64,000 nucleotides of DNA, from NCBI RefSeq assembly GCF_025376885.1, contig NZ_JAHUBR010000003.1, positions 1 to 64,000 of the forward strand. Direction: 5' to 3'. A program made the position numbers and the translations under genes. Origin of the DNA: Pseudoruegeria sp. SHC-113. Lineage in GTDB: Bacteria > Pseudomonadota > Alphaproteobacteria > Rhodobacterales > Rhodobacteraceae. Below, piece after piece: positions 33,109 through 42,131 of this stretch (positions are counted from its first letter, which is position 1; every line of letters begins with the position of its first letter). The notes beneath the pieces are model-generated. The model was not told where the DNA came from, searched no databases, and saw nothing but the letters and a program-made list of their open reading frames with translations.

Positions 33109-34613
33109 AACACGTCGCCCACGACGCGCAGGGTTTCGGCCATGGTGGTGCGCCCGTCGGCCACCCAGCGCAGGCCTTGGCCCAGAAGGCTGTCTTGCGC
33201 CGCGATGGCGCGCGCGCGCAGGGCGGTTTCGCCCGCGCCGCTTTCGATCATCTGGCGCAGGGGCTCATCCACCTCGGCAATCTCGAAGATCCCGATCCGC
33301 CCGGCATAGCCACTGCCGCCGCAGGCCGCGCAGCCTTCCGCGTGATAGACCTGCGCCGGGGCGGTAACGCCGCCTTCGGCAAAGAGCCGTTCTTCGGCGG
33401 CGCTCACGGGATGCGGCACGCGGCACTCGGGGCAGAGCCGCCGCAGCAGGCGCTGGGCAATCACGCCGCGCAGCGTGGCCGCGATGAGGAAGTCATCCAC
33501 CCCCAGATCGCGCAGCCGCACCACTGCGCCCACGGAGCCATTGGCGTGCAGGGAGGAAAACACGAGGTGCCCCGTCAGCGCGGCCTGCGCGGCGACGGAG
33601 GCGGTTTCCCCGTCGCGGATCTCACCCACGAGGATCACATCGGGATCCTGCCGCAGCGTGGCGCGCAGCCCGGCGGCAAAGCTCATGCCGATCTCGGCGT
33701 TGATCTGGCTCTGGGAGATGCCCGGCAGATCATATTCGATCGGATCCTCCACCGTCACCACGTTGCGTTCGGCACTGTTGGCGAGCTTGAGCAGGGAATA
33801 CAGCGTCGTCGTCTTGCCCGAACCCGTAGGGCCGGTGGCAAGGATGATGCCGTTGGGCTTGTCGGCCAGCCGCTCCAGCCGGGCGATCTGGCTTTCGGTC
33901 AGGCCTAGATCGGCCAGCGGCAGCAACCCAGCGGAGCGATCAAGGATCCGCAGCACAATCCGCTCGCCGTAGTTGCCCGGCAGCGAGGACACCCGCGCGT
34001 CGATTGCGCGTCCGCCCAGCCGCAGCGCGATGCGCCCGTCCTGCGGCAGCCGTGTTTCGGCGATGTCGAGATCGGCCATCACCTTGAGCCGGGAGACGAC
34101 CCGCCGCACGGGCACATCGGGCCGGTCCAGCACCGCTTGCAGGAACCCGTCGATCCGCATCCGCGCGCGCAGCCCCTTTTCATGGGGTTCGATGTGCAGA
34201 TCCGACGCCCCCGCCGTCACCGCCTGCCGCAGCAGTTGGTTGACGAGCCGCACCACCGGGGCATCCTCGGCCTCTTCCAGCAGGTCGCGTGGCCCGGCGA
34301 CGCTGCCATCCTCTTCAAGGTCAAACAGCAGATCCTCGGTGCCCTCCGCGGCATCGCCCGACTGATAGAGCGCAGCGAGCGCCACATCGAAGGCCTCGGA
34401 GCCGATTTCCTCGAAGTGGTAGCCGGGATCCAGCCGTCGCCGGGCCTCGCGCAAGCCCAGCAGCGTGGCCTCGGGTGCGGCCAGAAGCCGGGCGCCGTCG
34501 AGCAGCACCCGGTTGTCGCGCGCGAAGGCGAAGGGCAGCCGTGTGCCGCTATTGCCCGTTAAACTGGAGTCGGGACGGGAGCGGGGGGTATTTTCGGCGT
34601 TTTGCGATGTCAT
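33105..34613 (-). CDS. gspE: Type II secretion ATPase GspE
   Basis: The 502-residue cytosolic hexameric ATPase powers pseudopilus assembly. It has Walker A GPTGSGKTTTLYSLL, the Asp box LRQDPDVILVGEIRD, the His box TGHLVFSSLHAN and a zinc-binding tetracysteine (LCPEC and CAACGGSG), as in T2SS GspE proteins. The N-terminal 60 residues are less conserved. The start at 34613 overlaps gspD by 65 bases, an unusually long overlap; no alternative ATG occurs before the conserved part begins. Confidence 0.95.
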   Translation of the reverse strand: MTSQNAENTPRSRPDSSLTGNSGTRLPFAFARDNRVLLDGARLLAAPEATLLGLREARRRLDPGYHFEEIGSEAFDVALAALYQSGDAAEGTEDLLFDLEEDGSVAGPRDLLEEAEDAPVVRLVNQLLRQAVTAGASDLHIEPHEKGLRARMRIDGFLQAVLDRPDVPVRRVVSRLKVMADLDIAETRLPQDGRIALRLGGRAIDARVSSLPGNYGERIVLRILDRSAGLLPLADLGLTESQIARLERLADKPNGIILATGPTGSGKTTTLYSLLKLANSAERNVVTVEDPIEYDLPGISQSQINAEIGMSFAAGLRATLRQDPDVILVGEIRDGETASVAAQAALTGHLVFSSLHANGSVGAVVRLRDLGVDDFLIAATLRGVIAQRLLRRLCPECRVPHPVSAAEERLFAEGGVTAPAQVYHAEGCAACGGSGYAGRIGIFEIAEVDEPLRQMIESGAGETALRARAIAAQDSLLGQGLRWVADGRTTMAETLRVVGDVL

Positions 34614-36474
34614 CCACGAAGCCCGCGTCGAAAGGTTGGTTCAGATCGGCGCCATCGAAGGGGAGGCTCTGATCCGGGGTGCGGGGGTATTGTCCGGTAT
34701 CAAGGGGTTGCAAGGCAAGGCTTGCGCGGCGGCTTTCGCGGGTCACTTCACGAGTCAGCTGTTCGGCCTGCTTGTCATTTGCAACAACGCGGGGGCGCAG
34801 CAGCACCAGAAGCACGCGCTGATCCTGTCGCACGTTCTTGCCCCGGAACAGCCCGCCGATCAGAGGCGTATCCCCCAGCCCCGGCACTTTCTGAGAGTTC
34901 GCACCAGAGCCATCCTCGAGCAAGCCGCCCAGCATGATCACGTTGCCGTCGCGCACGAGGACATTGGTTGAGAGCGTACGCTTTGCGGTGATCTCTCCCC
35001 CAGCTGCGGAGGTTGTGTTGGTGAGGTTTGAAACCTCCTGACTCACCGCCATCCGCACCGTGGAATCGGCGTTGATGGTGGGGGTGACTTTCAGCGTCAG
35101 GCCCACATCCTGTCGTTCAATGGTTTGGAAAGGGTTCTCTACGGAATCCCCGGTGGTTGAGAAAGAGCCGGTGATGAAAGGCACATTCTGGGCCACCACG
35201 ATTTCGGCTTCCTGGTTGTTGAGCGTCAGGATCGAGGGCGTGGAAAGAAGCCGGGTGCTGGTTTGCGTGGCCACGGCCTGCAGGAAGCCAACGATCTCGG
35301 CCTCTCCGCTGGTGGCCCGCCCCACCAGCGTGCCGCCGCTGCCGGGATCGACGACCTGATCGTTGATCACAGCCGAGACGACGCTGGTCAGCGTCGGCCG
35401 CCCTTGCAGGGCGAATTGCACGCCGCCGGCCAGCGCGTCGTTCACAACTGCGCCGAATTGCACCGAAAGATCCGAAAAGCCCTGCACGCTCATCTCGAAG
35501 ATCACCGCTTCCACCAGCACCTGATGCGGGCGGCGGTCGAGGTTGTGGATCGAGGCCACGATCTCGTTGATGCGATCATTCGGAGCGGTGACGATCAGCG
35601 CGTTGGAGCGCGGCTCGGCGACGATGTTCACCGCGCCGTTCTCCTGTGTGCTGCCGAAGCTGCGCAGAATGATGTCACCAAGGCTGTTGGCGTCGGCATA
35701 GTTCAGCTGCACCACGCGGGTGGCCACGCTGCGCTGGGGCTGATCGAGGTTCGTTACGATGGAGCGTACACGCTGGCGGAAGTTGCTGGAGCCTGAGACG
35801 AGCAGGGCATTGCCCCGGCGATCGGCGGAGACTTTCGCGCCGGGCGGTGTGATTTCGAGCGAGTCGATCACCTGCAGCATTTCGGTGGCATTGGCATTGC
35901 GCAGGCTGATCATCTCGATCGGCTGTTCGCGGCTCTGGTCCAATTGCTGGATCAGGCGGTCGATCCGGCGGAAGTTCTCGGCTCGGTCCGAAAGGATGAT
36001 GAGCCCGGCGGAGGGCACGGTGGAGAGCACGGCCTCCTGCGGCAGCAGCGGGCGCACCACTTCCGTGATCTCGCTCAAAGGCGCGTTGCGTACCGAAATC
36101 ACCCGCGTTTCATACGCACCGTCCAGCAGGTCGGCGCGCGTGCCCGGCGCAAGGCCACGGGCGGTGCCAAGCTGCACGATGCGATCCGCTTCGTTGCCTT
36201 CCACGATGGTCAGCCGGTTCAATTCCAGAACGTTCAGGAAAATCTCGTAAACGGCTTCCTCCGTCATCCGGCCCGGGGCGATCACGGTAACGGTGCCACG
36301 CACGTCCGGATCGAGGATGAAGCGGCGGCCCGTGGCCTCGGCGACGATCTGCACGAAGCTCTTGATGTCCGCATCCCGCAGATCAAGCGAGACCTGCGCC
36401 CGCGCGGGAAGCATTGTGGAGAATGCCAGAAGCAGGCCTAGCAAGAGTGCCCGCAGTTGAAGGGTGTGAGTCAT
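34549..36474 (-). CDS. gspD: Type II secretion outer-membrane secretin GspD
   Basis: The 641-residue secretin forms the outer-membrane channel. A signal peptide (LQLRALLLGLLLAFS, cut near ARA-Q) precedes the N0 domain (VSLDLRDADIKSFVQIVAE) and three N-repeats. The C-terminal secretin domain follows, with LLSTPSILTLNNQEAEIVV and VPGLGDTPLIGGLF. The last 80 residues are charged and could hold a pilotin-binding S-domain. The ATG at 36474 begins the signal peptide; an upstream in-frame start at 36561 would add 29 basic residues. A 283-base stretch without a gene separates it from gspC. Confidence 0.95.
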   Translation of the reverse strand: MTHTLQLRALLLGLLLAFSTMLPARAQVSLDLRDADIKSFVQIVAEATGRRFILDPDVRGTVTVIAPGRMTEEAVYEIFLNVLELNRLTIVEGNEADRIVQLGTARGLAPGTRADLLDGAYETRVISVRNAPLSEITEVVRPLLPQEAVLSTVPSAGLIILSDRAENFRRIDRLIQQLDQSREQPIEMISLRNANATEMLQVIDSLEITPPGAKVSADRRGNALLVSGSSNFRQRVRSIVTNLDQPQRSVATRVVQLNYADANSLGDIILRSFGSTQENGAVNIVAEPRSNALIVTAPNDRINEIVASIHNLDRRPHQVLVEAVIFEMSVQGFSDLSVQFGAVVNDALAGGVQFALQGRPTLTSVVSAVINDQVVDPGSGGTLVGRATSGEAEIVGFLQAVATQTSTRLLSTPSILTLNNQEAEIVVAQNVPFITGSFSTTGDSVENPFQTIERQDVGLTLKVTPTINADSTVRMAVSQEVSNLTNTTSAAGGEITAKRTLSTNVLVRDGNVIMLGGLLEDGSGANSQKVPGLGDTPLIGGLFRGKNVRQDQRVLLVLLRPRVVANDKQAEQLTREVTRESRRASLALQPLDTGQYPRTPDQSLPFDGADLNQPFDAGFVDDIAKRRKYPPLPSRLQFNGQ

Positions 36475-36757
36475 TGTGCCTGTTCCGCCCGCAGCCTTTT
36501 CAGACCGTGTTCTTGTAACGCCGTTGCGGGGTGTGGCCCGCTGGCGTGTCTCCTGCCTCATGGCCCCGTTTGCCGGGATCCGTCTATCGTCTTGTTTTAC
36601 CGTCTCGTTCTTGGGCCCTGAATGTCATGCCGTGACGCGATCTCAAAGAGATTTCGCGCCAGCCACGCAAGGGCTTCGCAGCCAGTGTAGCCGAAATAAT
36701 CGCCGAGCACACCTGTTTCACGAATCGGCTTGGCGGGCGGTGTTGGGAAACGAGGCT

Positions 36758-37228
36758 TTACGGGTCCGGGAAGGCTAGGAATTGCTGGGTGTCGGCCTCG
36801 CCGAACCAGATCCCTTCCTCCGTGATCTTTGCCACCACGAGGCCGGGGGCGAGCGTGTCGCCCTCGCGCAGCAGTGCGCTTCCCGTGGGGTGGGACAGGA
36901 TCGCCCATTTGCCGGCTTCGCTTTCGAAAAGGCCTACGAGGCTGTAGCCGAGGCCCGAAACCGGCGGCGCAGCAGCGGCTGGAGGCGCGGGCGGCGTCGG
37001 CGTGGAGGCTTGCGCGCTTGGGGGCTGGGGTTCGCCGAAGAGCGGCGGCCAGACGGTCGCGGCGGGTTGCGGCTGCGCGGCTGGCTCCGGTGCGGGCGCG
37101 GGTGCTGCCGCCTGCGCGGGTGAGGCCGCTTCGCGGGGAACGGGGCGCAGATCCTGCCAGGCAAGATACAGCGCTCCACCCAAAGCGGCGGCGGCGGCGA
37201 TGCCGGCAAGAAGGGGCAACCGTGCCAT
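36758..37228 (-). CDS. gspC: Type II secretion protein GspC, short form
   Basis: The 156-residue bitopic protein has an N-terminal membrane segment (LPLLAGIAAAAALGGALYLAW), a Pro/Ala-rich periplasmic linker, and a homology-region domain (about 95-156, GYSLVGLFESEAGKWAILS, LREGDTLAPGLVVAKI). GspC links the inner-membrane platform to the secretin. It is much shorter than classical GspC because the C-terminal PDZ domain is absent, as in other minimal GspC/PulC-like proteins. Recognition rests on the homology-region pattern and on its place before gspD. Confidence 0.8.
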   Translation of the reverse strand: MARLPLLAGIAAAAALGGALYLAWQDLRPVPREAASPAQAAAPAPAPEPAAQPQPAATVWPPLFGEPQPPSAQASTPTPPAPPAAAAPPVSGLGYSLVGLFESEAGKWAILSHPTGSALLREGDTLAPGLVVAKITEEGIWFGEADTQQFLAFPDP

Positions 37229-37398
37229 GAAAACCTCAGTTGTTTCCGTTGTTTGTGCCGATCGGCGGCTGCATTGTGGCCTGAATCGCCGCGCGATGGT
37301 AGCGTGGTTGCCACAAAAAGCCCGAATGGGCGGCCGCTGATCCCGGTACGGCAAGCCGGATCGGACAACAGGCCAGAACGACGAGAGTGAGGCAGACA

Positions 37399-37935
37399 GT
37401 GAGCAGACCCATGCAGATCCGCATTGGCCCGATGGTGGCCGCCCTAACGCTTTCCGGCGCAATCCTCGCCGCCTGTTCGGAAGGCCCGAGCGTCAGCCGC
37501 GCGTCGCATTTCCGGGACGATTACAACACCGCCCGTGCCGCGCTGGAGAACGAGAATTTCGCCAAGGCGGCCAAGCAATACAAGGCGCTGATCCCCGTGG
37601 CCGGGCCGCTCGCGCCCCGGATGGAGCTGGAATATGCCCATGCCCTGCTGCGCGACGAGCAGTTCGAGGCGGCGGCCGGCGTGGCCCGGCAACTGGCGGC
37701 AACCCAATCCGACACCGCCCGTGCTGCAGCCCTAGCGGTGCAGGGCACGGCGGAACATGAAACCGCACTCTCGCTGATGGATGCCGACCCGCGCGATCCG
37801 CGCGCCGTCAGCTACCTGCGCTCGGCTTCGCAGGCGCTGGGCGTTGCCATTGCCGATCCCGCCGAACTGGATCCGCTGGGCGCGCTGGCCACCCGCAAAC
37901 GCTCCATCGACGCGCTGCTGGCCGGCTTTTCCTGA
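37399..37935 (+). CDS. Lipoprotein with TPR-like helices inside the T2SS locus
   Basis: The 178-residue protein has a lipoprotein signal (RIGPMVAALTLSGAILAAC) and a mature part of helical pairs resembling tetratricopeptide repeats (NTARAALENENFAKAAKQYKA, ELEYAHALLRDEQFEAAAG). GTG at 37399 has the best ribosome binding site (GAGTGAGG); ATG 37411 is an alternative. It diverges from gspC and converges on gspM with a four-base gap, so it sits between the two halves of the T2SS locus on the opposite strand. It could be an outer-membrane pilotin or assembly factor for GspD, which is inference from location and anchor only. Confidence 0.8.
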   Translation: MSRPMQIRIGPMVAALTLSGAILAACSEGPSVSRASHFRDDYNTARAALENENFAKAAKQYKALIPVAGPLAPRMELEYAHALLRDEQFEAAAGVARQLAATQSDTARAAALAVQGTAEHETALSLMDADPRDPRAVSYLRSASQALGVAIADPAELDPLGALATRKRSIDALLAGFS

Positions 37936-37939
37936 GCCA

Positions 37940-38437
37940 TTAAGGGGTGCGCGGGGCCAGCGACAGCTCGGCCTGCACGCTGCCCTCGGGCGCGGTGCGG
38001 GCGAGGCTGAAGGCCTCGATCTGGTAGCCCCAGCGCGCCGACACCCCGCTGAGCCATGTCATCAGCCGGGTGAATTCCACCGTGTCAAAGGCCAGGCTCA
38101 CGCGGCCGTCGCCCTCGGCGGAGAGGCGGCTGACCTTGTTGCGCAGGCGGGCGGCGATCAGGCTTTCCTCGATGCCGCTGGTGCCGATCGGCGCGGTGGG
38201 GGCTTCCGGTAGTGCCGGGCTGGCGGCGGCAAGGGCGCTGAACTCCGCCGTGCGGGCCTGCACCCAGCCCTGCAGCGCGCGTTCTTCCAGCACGCGGGCC
38301 TCGGCGGACAGCCGCGCCTCGCGCAGCGGGGCCAGTATCGCGAAGGCGAGGCCCGCGATCCCGACCACCACCAGAAGCGCGAGCAAGCGCCGCTCCCTTG
38401 GGCTGCGCTGGGCGAGGGCGGTGTAGAGATCCGTCAT
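37940..38437 (-). CDS. gspM: Type II secretion protein GspM
   Basis: The 165-residue bitopic protein has a short cytosolic N terminus (DLYTALAQRSPRERRLLAL), one membrane helix (residues about 18-36) and a periplasmic ferredoxin-like domain preceded by a helix. This is the GspM layout. It partners with GspL in the platform. The gene starts inside the end of gspL (four-base overlap) and is the last gene of the G-to-M group. Sequence conservation is low in this family, so position in the operon carries much of the weight. Confidence 0.88.
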   Translation of the reverse strand: MTDLYTALAQRSPRERRLLALLVVVGIAGLAFAILAPLREARLSAEARVLEERALQGWVQARTAEFSALAAASPALPEAPTAPIGTSGIEESLIAARLRNKVSRLSAEGDGRVSLAFDTVEFTRLMTWLSGVSARWGYQIEAFSLARTAPEGSVQAELSLAPRTP

Positions 38438-39609
38438 TGGTCAGGCTCCCAGCCGGTGATCATCAGCCGCGCGGCCACGCCTTCGCCGTCCAGCGCGGAG
38501 GCATCGGCGAGGGAGGCGGTAAAGCCGCGCGCCCGTAACTGCGCGAGCAGCGCGTCGGCGGCGGCAAAGCTGGCCAGCGTCAGATCCACGGCCAGTTCCG
38601 CCCCGGCCACAAAGGCGACCGCCTGAACCTCAGTGCCATCAGGCGCGGCGCGCAAGGCGTCTGCCGTGGCTGCGAACATTCGCAGCGGATCGGGGCCCGA
38701 GTCCGTAGCAGCAGGGCGCTGCGCCGCTGCCAGCGCTCGCGACACCTGTGTGCGGACATCAAGGATGGGCCCCGTCGGCAGGATCGCGCTGCGCAGCATG
38801 GCTTCGGTCTCGCCACGCAGGGCGCGGGCCTCCTGTGCGGCCTGCTGGCCAAGCCACGCCTGATGGCCGCCGAAGGTGAGTGCGGCAAGGCACGCCAGCG
38901 CGGCAGGCAGGCGCCACGGGCGCAGGGCCTGTTGCAGGCGCTGCGCCTCCGCGCCCGGATCCTGCAGCAGATCGAGCATGACGGGCTGCGCCTGAGGCAC
39001 CGCCAGCCCCAGCGCTTTCAGGCCCTGCGCCTCGGTGCAGACGGGCACATCCGCCGCCGCCAGAACCGCGTCGATCCCGGGCGAAGGTGGCCCGATCCAG
39101 ACAGCGCCTCGCATGGAGGTGGCCGCGAGGGCGCGGCGCAGTATCGCTTCGCAGAGGGGCGGTTCGGCCGAAAACCCGTCGGAGAGGCCGAGGCGGACGA
39201 GCACGCGGTCGTCGCGCATCTGCAGGGTTGCAATGTCTTTCGCTGCGGGGAGATCCAGGTAGTCCGGCAGCAAGGCGAGCGCCCGCGCACGGGGGCGTCC
39301 GGTGACCTCCGCCCGCCACCCGGCAAGGGCCTCGCTGGCCGCCACGACGGCCCGATCCCAGGTGCTGCTGGCCTTTGCGTCCGTGAGAAACGGGTGAACC
39401 TCGGCCGCCGAAGCCGCCAGCCCGGCCCCGTCCCGCAGCCGCAGGGCGGCCACCTTGCGCCGTGCCGCGCCCTTCAGCCCGTCAGGCAGGGACACCGGAA
39501 GCAGCGGCGCGGCCTCGCCGGGGACAAGGGCCACGAAAGCCGTGTCCGGCAGGGGCGCGCCAGAGCCGCAGTAAAACCGGGGCAGTTGCGAAAGATCCCT
39601 GCGGCTCAC
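38434..39609 (-). CDS. gspL: Type II secretion protein GspL
   Basis: The 391-residue protein has a cytosolic actin-like N-terminal domain (residues about 1-220), one membrane helix (LPAALACLAALTFGGHQAW) and a periplasmic domain, which is the architecture of GspL. It binds the ATPase GspE in the cytosol and GspM in the periplasm. The final part FTASLADASALDGEGVAARL fits the ferredoxin-like domain. Four-base overlaps with gspK upstream and gspM downstream show tight coupling. Confidence 0.9.
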   Translation of the reverse strand: MSRRDLSQLPRFYCGSGAPLPDTAFVALVPGEAAPLLPVSLPDGLKGAARRKVAALRLRDGAGLAASAAEVHPFLTDAKASSTWDRAVVAASEALAGWRAEVTGRPRARALALLPDYLDLPAAKDIATLQMRDDRVLVRLGLSDGFSAEPPLCEAILRRALAATSMRGAVWIGPPSPGIDAVLAAADVPVCTEAQGLKALGLAVPQAQPVMLDLLQDPGAEAQRLQQALRPWRLPAALACLAALTFGGHQAWLGQQAAQEARALRGETEAMLRSAILPTGPILDVRTQVSRALAAAQRPAATDSGPDPLRMFAATADALRAAPDGTEVQAVAFVAGAELAVDLTLASFAAADALLAQLRARGFTASLADASALDGEGVAARLMITGWEPDQ

Positions 39610-40637
39610 CGGCGCGCCTCCGGGCGGAAGCTTTCCGCCCCGAGCGGCGTTTCGGACGCAGAGGCGCTGGGCGAGATCAGGGGGCTGGCGGCGATCCCCG
39701 GCTCGGCGCGGAAGCTGACCTGCGCGCCGCCGTCGGTCAGCCTGCGCTCAAGGCCCGCAAAGCGGCGCAGGGTGAGCCCGTCCAGCCGGGCCTCGATCTG
39801 AGCCTCGTACCAATAGGATTGCAGGGACAACTGCTGCATCACGGCGCCCTCAAGGGCCTCCTCTCCCAGTTTGGCGACCAAGCGCGCCTCGAATTCTTCC
39901 AGAGTTTTGGCCGGTTTGGCCCGGAGTTCAAGCGCGAGCGCTTCGACGCCTGCCACCTCGGCCGCCGGAAACAGGGCGGCCAGCACCTGCGGCGGGGCCG
40001 CATTGACGTTCACGGGCAGGCGGCCGGGTGCGGCGATGGCGACCGTGGCGAGCCTTTCCAACTGCCGGGGGCCGAAACCGGGCACGGCCAGTAGATCTTC
40101 CAGCCGCGCGACAGGCCCGCCCCGGGGCCGGTAGGCGGGGGCGAAGCCGCGATAGCGCGCGGCGTCCGGGGCGTCGCCCAGATGGGCGCGGATCGCGGTT
40201 GCGAGGGATTGGGACAAGCCGATCCGCGCCATAAGCCGCTGGAAAGCCGCCCCCGCGGCCAGATCGTCGGGATTGGCAAGCCAGTTCACATTGAACGCCC
40301 CGCCCCGATCCTGCAGCCGCGCCGCCACGTGGCCCCGGTCGATGGGCACATCGAACACGAGGGCTGCGCGGAACGGCGCGATGGCCGCCTCCGTTGCGTC
40401 CTCGCCGGGTTGGGGTGGGCCGGAGGCCGGACGGCTGGCGTTCAGCCGGGTGATCAGCAGGGTTTCGGCGGCCTCCAGATAGAGCGTGGCCTGCGCGGCG
40501 GTCTGGCCGCCGGTCTGCCGGGCGAGGCTTTCGCCGGAGAGGCGCAGCAGGAAGCTGGCGACGAGCGAGAGCGCAAGCACCACGACCAGCGCGTTCAGCA
40601 GCACGAAGCCGCCGGAGCCATCCGCGCGCCGCCTCAT
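39606..40637 (-). CDS. gspK: Type II secretion minor pseudopilin GspK
   Basis: The 343-residue pseudopilin has a class III prepilin leader ending DGSGG followed by FVLLNALVVVLALSLV. The usual Glu at position 5 is replaced by Asn, a known trait of GspK, which caps the pseudopilus tip. The large globular domain includes VNWLANPDDLAAGAAFQRL, and LEDLLAVPGFGPRQLERLA of the helix-hairpin-helix region. The start overlaps gspL by four bases on its downstream side and gspJ on its upstream side. Confidence 0.92.
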   Translation of the reverse strand: MRRRADGSGGFVLLNALVVVLALSLVASFLLRLSGESLARQTGGQTAAQATLYLEAAETLLITRLNASRPASGPPQPGEDATEAAIAPFRAALVFDVPIDRGHVAARLQDRGGAFNVNWLANPDDLAAGAAFQRLMARIGLSQSLATAIRAHLGDAPDAARYRGFAPAYRPRGGPVARLEDLLAVPGFGPRQLERLATVAIAAPGRLPVNVNAAPPQVLAALFPAAEVAGVEALALELRAKPAKTLEEFEARLVAKLGEEALEGAVMQQLSLQSYWYEAQIEARLDGLTLRRFAGLERRLTDGGAQVSFRAEPGIAASPLISPSASASETPLGAESFRPEARR

Positions 40638-41272
40638 GGGCGCACCACGAGGATATCGACGCGGCCCGTGGCCTCAAGCGTGACAGAAGCCTGCACCGCG
40701 CGGGGCAGCGCGTCGGTGAAGCCGGTGGCCCCCGGAGGCTGGCCATCGCCGGATTGCCATTGCCCCCCGGCGTCCAGCACCGAGATCTCGAAGGCCTGAA
40801 CCCCCTGCAACAGCGTCACCCAGGGCCCGGCCGCCTCAGAGGTGCCGGGCTGCGTGCTTGGCCAGACCCGGCGTTGCAGCTGCCCGGTTTTAGATTCGCG
40901 CCGCCAGTCCACCCGCATCGGCTGCCCGGCGGGCGCGGCCTCGGGCAGCCGTGTGCGCAGCGTGGAGAGGCCAAGTGTTTCTGCCCCAGCCGGTGCGACG
41001 AAGGCGGAGCGTGGGCCGTCGTTTTGGTCTGGATCATGGAACAACGCGGGCCCCATATGCGCCAGATCGCTTCGGATCAGCGTCGCGGCAACGGCGAGAT
41101 CCGACGCCGCCAGCGCGACCTCCGACAACCCGTCGCGCTGGCGCAGGCTGCCCGTGATCGCCTGCAGGCTCATGGTGGCCACCAGCGCGAACACGGCCAT
41201 CGCCACCACCAGCTCGATCAGGGTGAGGCCACGGTCCGTGCCGTCGTTTTTCTGGCGGGGCGGCGGCGTCAT
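40634..41272 (-). CDS. gspJ: Type II secretion minor pseudopilin GspJ
   Basis: The 212-residue protein has a prepilin leader ending in DRG followed by LTLIELVVAMAVFALVATM with Glu at position 5, so it is cut and methylated by the prepilin peptidase. The globular part has the beta-rich pattern of GspJ (MRVDWRRESKTGQLQRRVW, LLQGVQAFEISVLD). It forms the pseudopilus tip with GspI and GspK. Overlaps of four bases with gspI and gspK support one operon. Confidence 0.92.
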   Translation of the reverse strand: MTPPPRQKNDGTDRGLTLIELVVAMAVFALVATMSLQAITGSLRQRDGLSEVALAASDLAVAATLIRSDLAHMGPALFHDPDQNDGPRSAFVAPAGAETLGLSTLRTRLPEAAPAGQPMRVDWRRESKTGQLQRRVWPSTQPGTSEAAGPWVTLLQGVQAFEISVLDAGGQWQSGDGQPPGATGFTDALPRAVQASVTLEATGRVDILVVRP

Positions 41273-41670
41273 GGTGTCGGGCCCGCGATATAGGCCACGA
41301 GCGCGGCGCGGGCCGAGGGGTTCTGCGTGGAGCTGACGGTCAGGCGCAGTTCGCTAAGCCCGCCTGCGGTGGGTTCCCACGCCTCCTCGATGGTCCAATC
41401 CTGCGACGCCATGGTTGCAGGCGCGCCGGATGCGGGCTGCAGGGCCGGGGGCAGGAGCCGTTCGGCGGCCCGGTTCTGGGCTACGATCAGCGCCAGCGTG
41501 CGGCCCGCCTCCCCGCCCAGCGTGGCACGGCTGCCGGATTGTAGCCGCAGGATCCCGACCAGCGCGATGGAGAGCACGAGAACCGCAACGATGAGTTCCA
41601 CGAGCGTCAGTCCCGCGTCCTTCGGGGCGCGGTGCTGTGCCGGGGGGCGGGGTGTCAGCGGAGCTGGCAT
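41269..41670 (-). CDS. gspI: Type II secretion minor pseudopilin GspI
   Basis: The 133-residue protein has a leader ending DAG followed by LTLVELIVAVLVLSIALVGIL, with Glu at position 5 and the run of hydrophobic residues of a pseudopilin. The short C-terminal domain contains DWTIEEAWEPTAGGLSELRL, a GspI-like pattern. ATG 41670 gives a 16-base overlap with gspH; a start at 41700 would extend the overlap and add basic residues. GspI seeds tip assembly with GspJ and GspK. Confidence 0.9.
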   Translation of the reverse strand: MPAPLTPRPPAQHRAPKDAGLTLVELIVAVLVLSIALVGILRLQSGSRATLGGEAGRTLALIVAQNRAAERLLPPALQPASGAPATMASQDWTIEEAWEPTAGGLSELRLTVSSTQNPSARAALVAYIAGPTP

Positions 41671-42131
41671 GCAAAGCCTCCCCAGCCATCGCCGCTGCAA
41701 TCCGCGCGCGCGCCATTGGCTGTAGCCAGAGAGAACAGCAGCGCCTCACTTGCGCCGGATGGCAGGAACAGCGCCTCAGTCCGGAGCGGGGCACCGTTGG
41801 GCAGGAGACGCAGGCGTCCGCTTTCCCAGCGCGCAACCGGCGTGTTCACGCCCTGCGCGCTGGCCGCGCCCCCTCGCTCCAACGAGAGCCCCTCGGCCTG
41901 CACCCGGAGACGGTAGGGGGTTTGCCAGAGCACCGCCTGCTGTGTGGCCTGCCGCACCTGTGCTTCAAGCCGCGCCACGTCGCGCGGGAAGGCTGCGCCG
42001 CGCGCCCCGAGCGCGAGCGTCGCCCCGACGGAGAGCAGCGCCATCACCGCGACGACGACAAGCAGTTCGAGCAGGGTAAAGCCGCCTGTGCGGCCTTCCG
42101 GAGCCTTGAGAGGGGTTACTGCGCGGACCAT
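41655..42131 (-). CDS. gspH: Type II secretion minor pseudopilin GspH
   Basis: The 158-residue protein has a leader ending RTGG followed by FTLLELLVVVAVMALLSV with Glu at position 5. The C-terminal domain (VLWQTPYRLRVQAEGLSL, ALLFSLATANG) is compatible with the GspH fold. It is the adapter between the GspG shaft and the tip. It overlaps gspG by 16 bases and gspI by 16 bases. The last residues include two cysteines (ADCSGDG, FACQLR) that could form a disulfide. Confidence 0.9.
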   Translation of the reverse strand: MVRAVTPLKAPEGRTGGFTLLELLVVVAVMALLSVGATLALGARGAAFPRDVARLEAQVRQATQQAVLWQTPYRLRVQAEGLSLERGGAASAQGVNTPVARWESGRLRLLPNGAPLRTEALFLPSGASEALLFSLATANGARADCSGDGWGGFACQLR

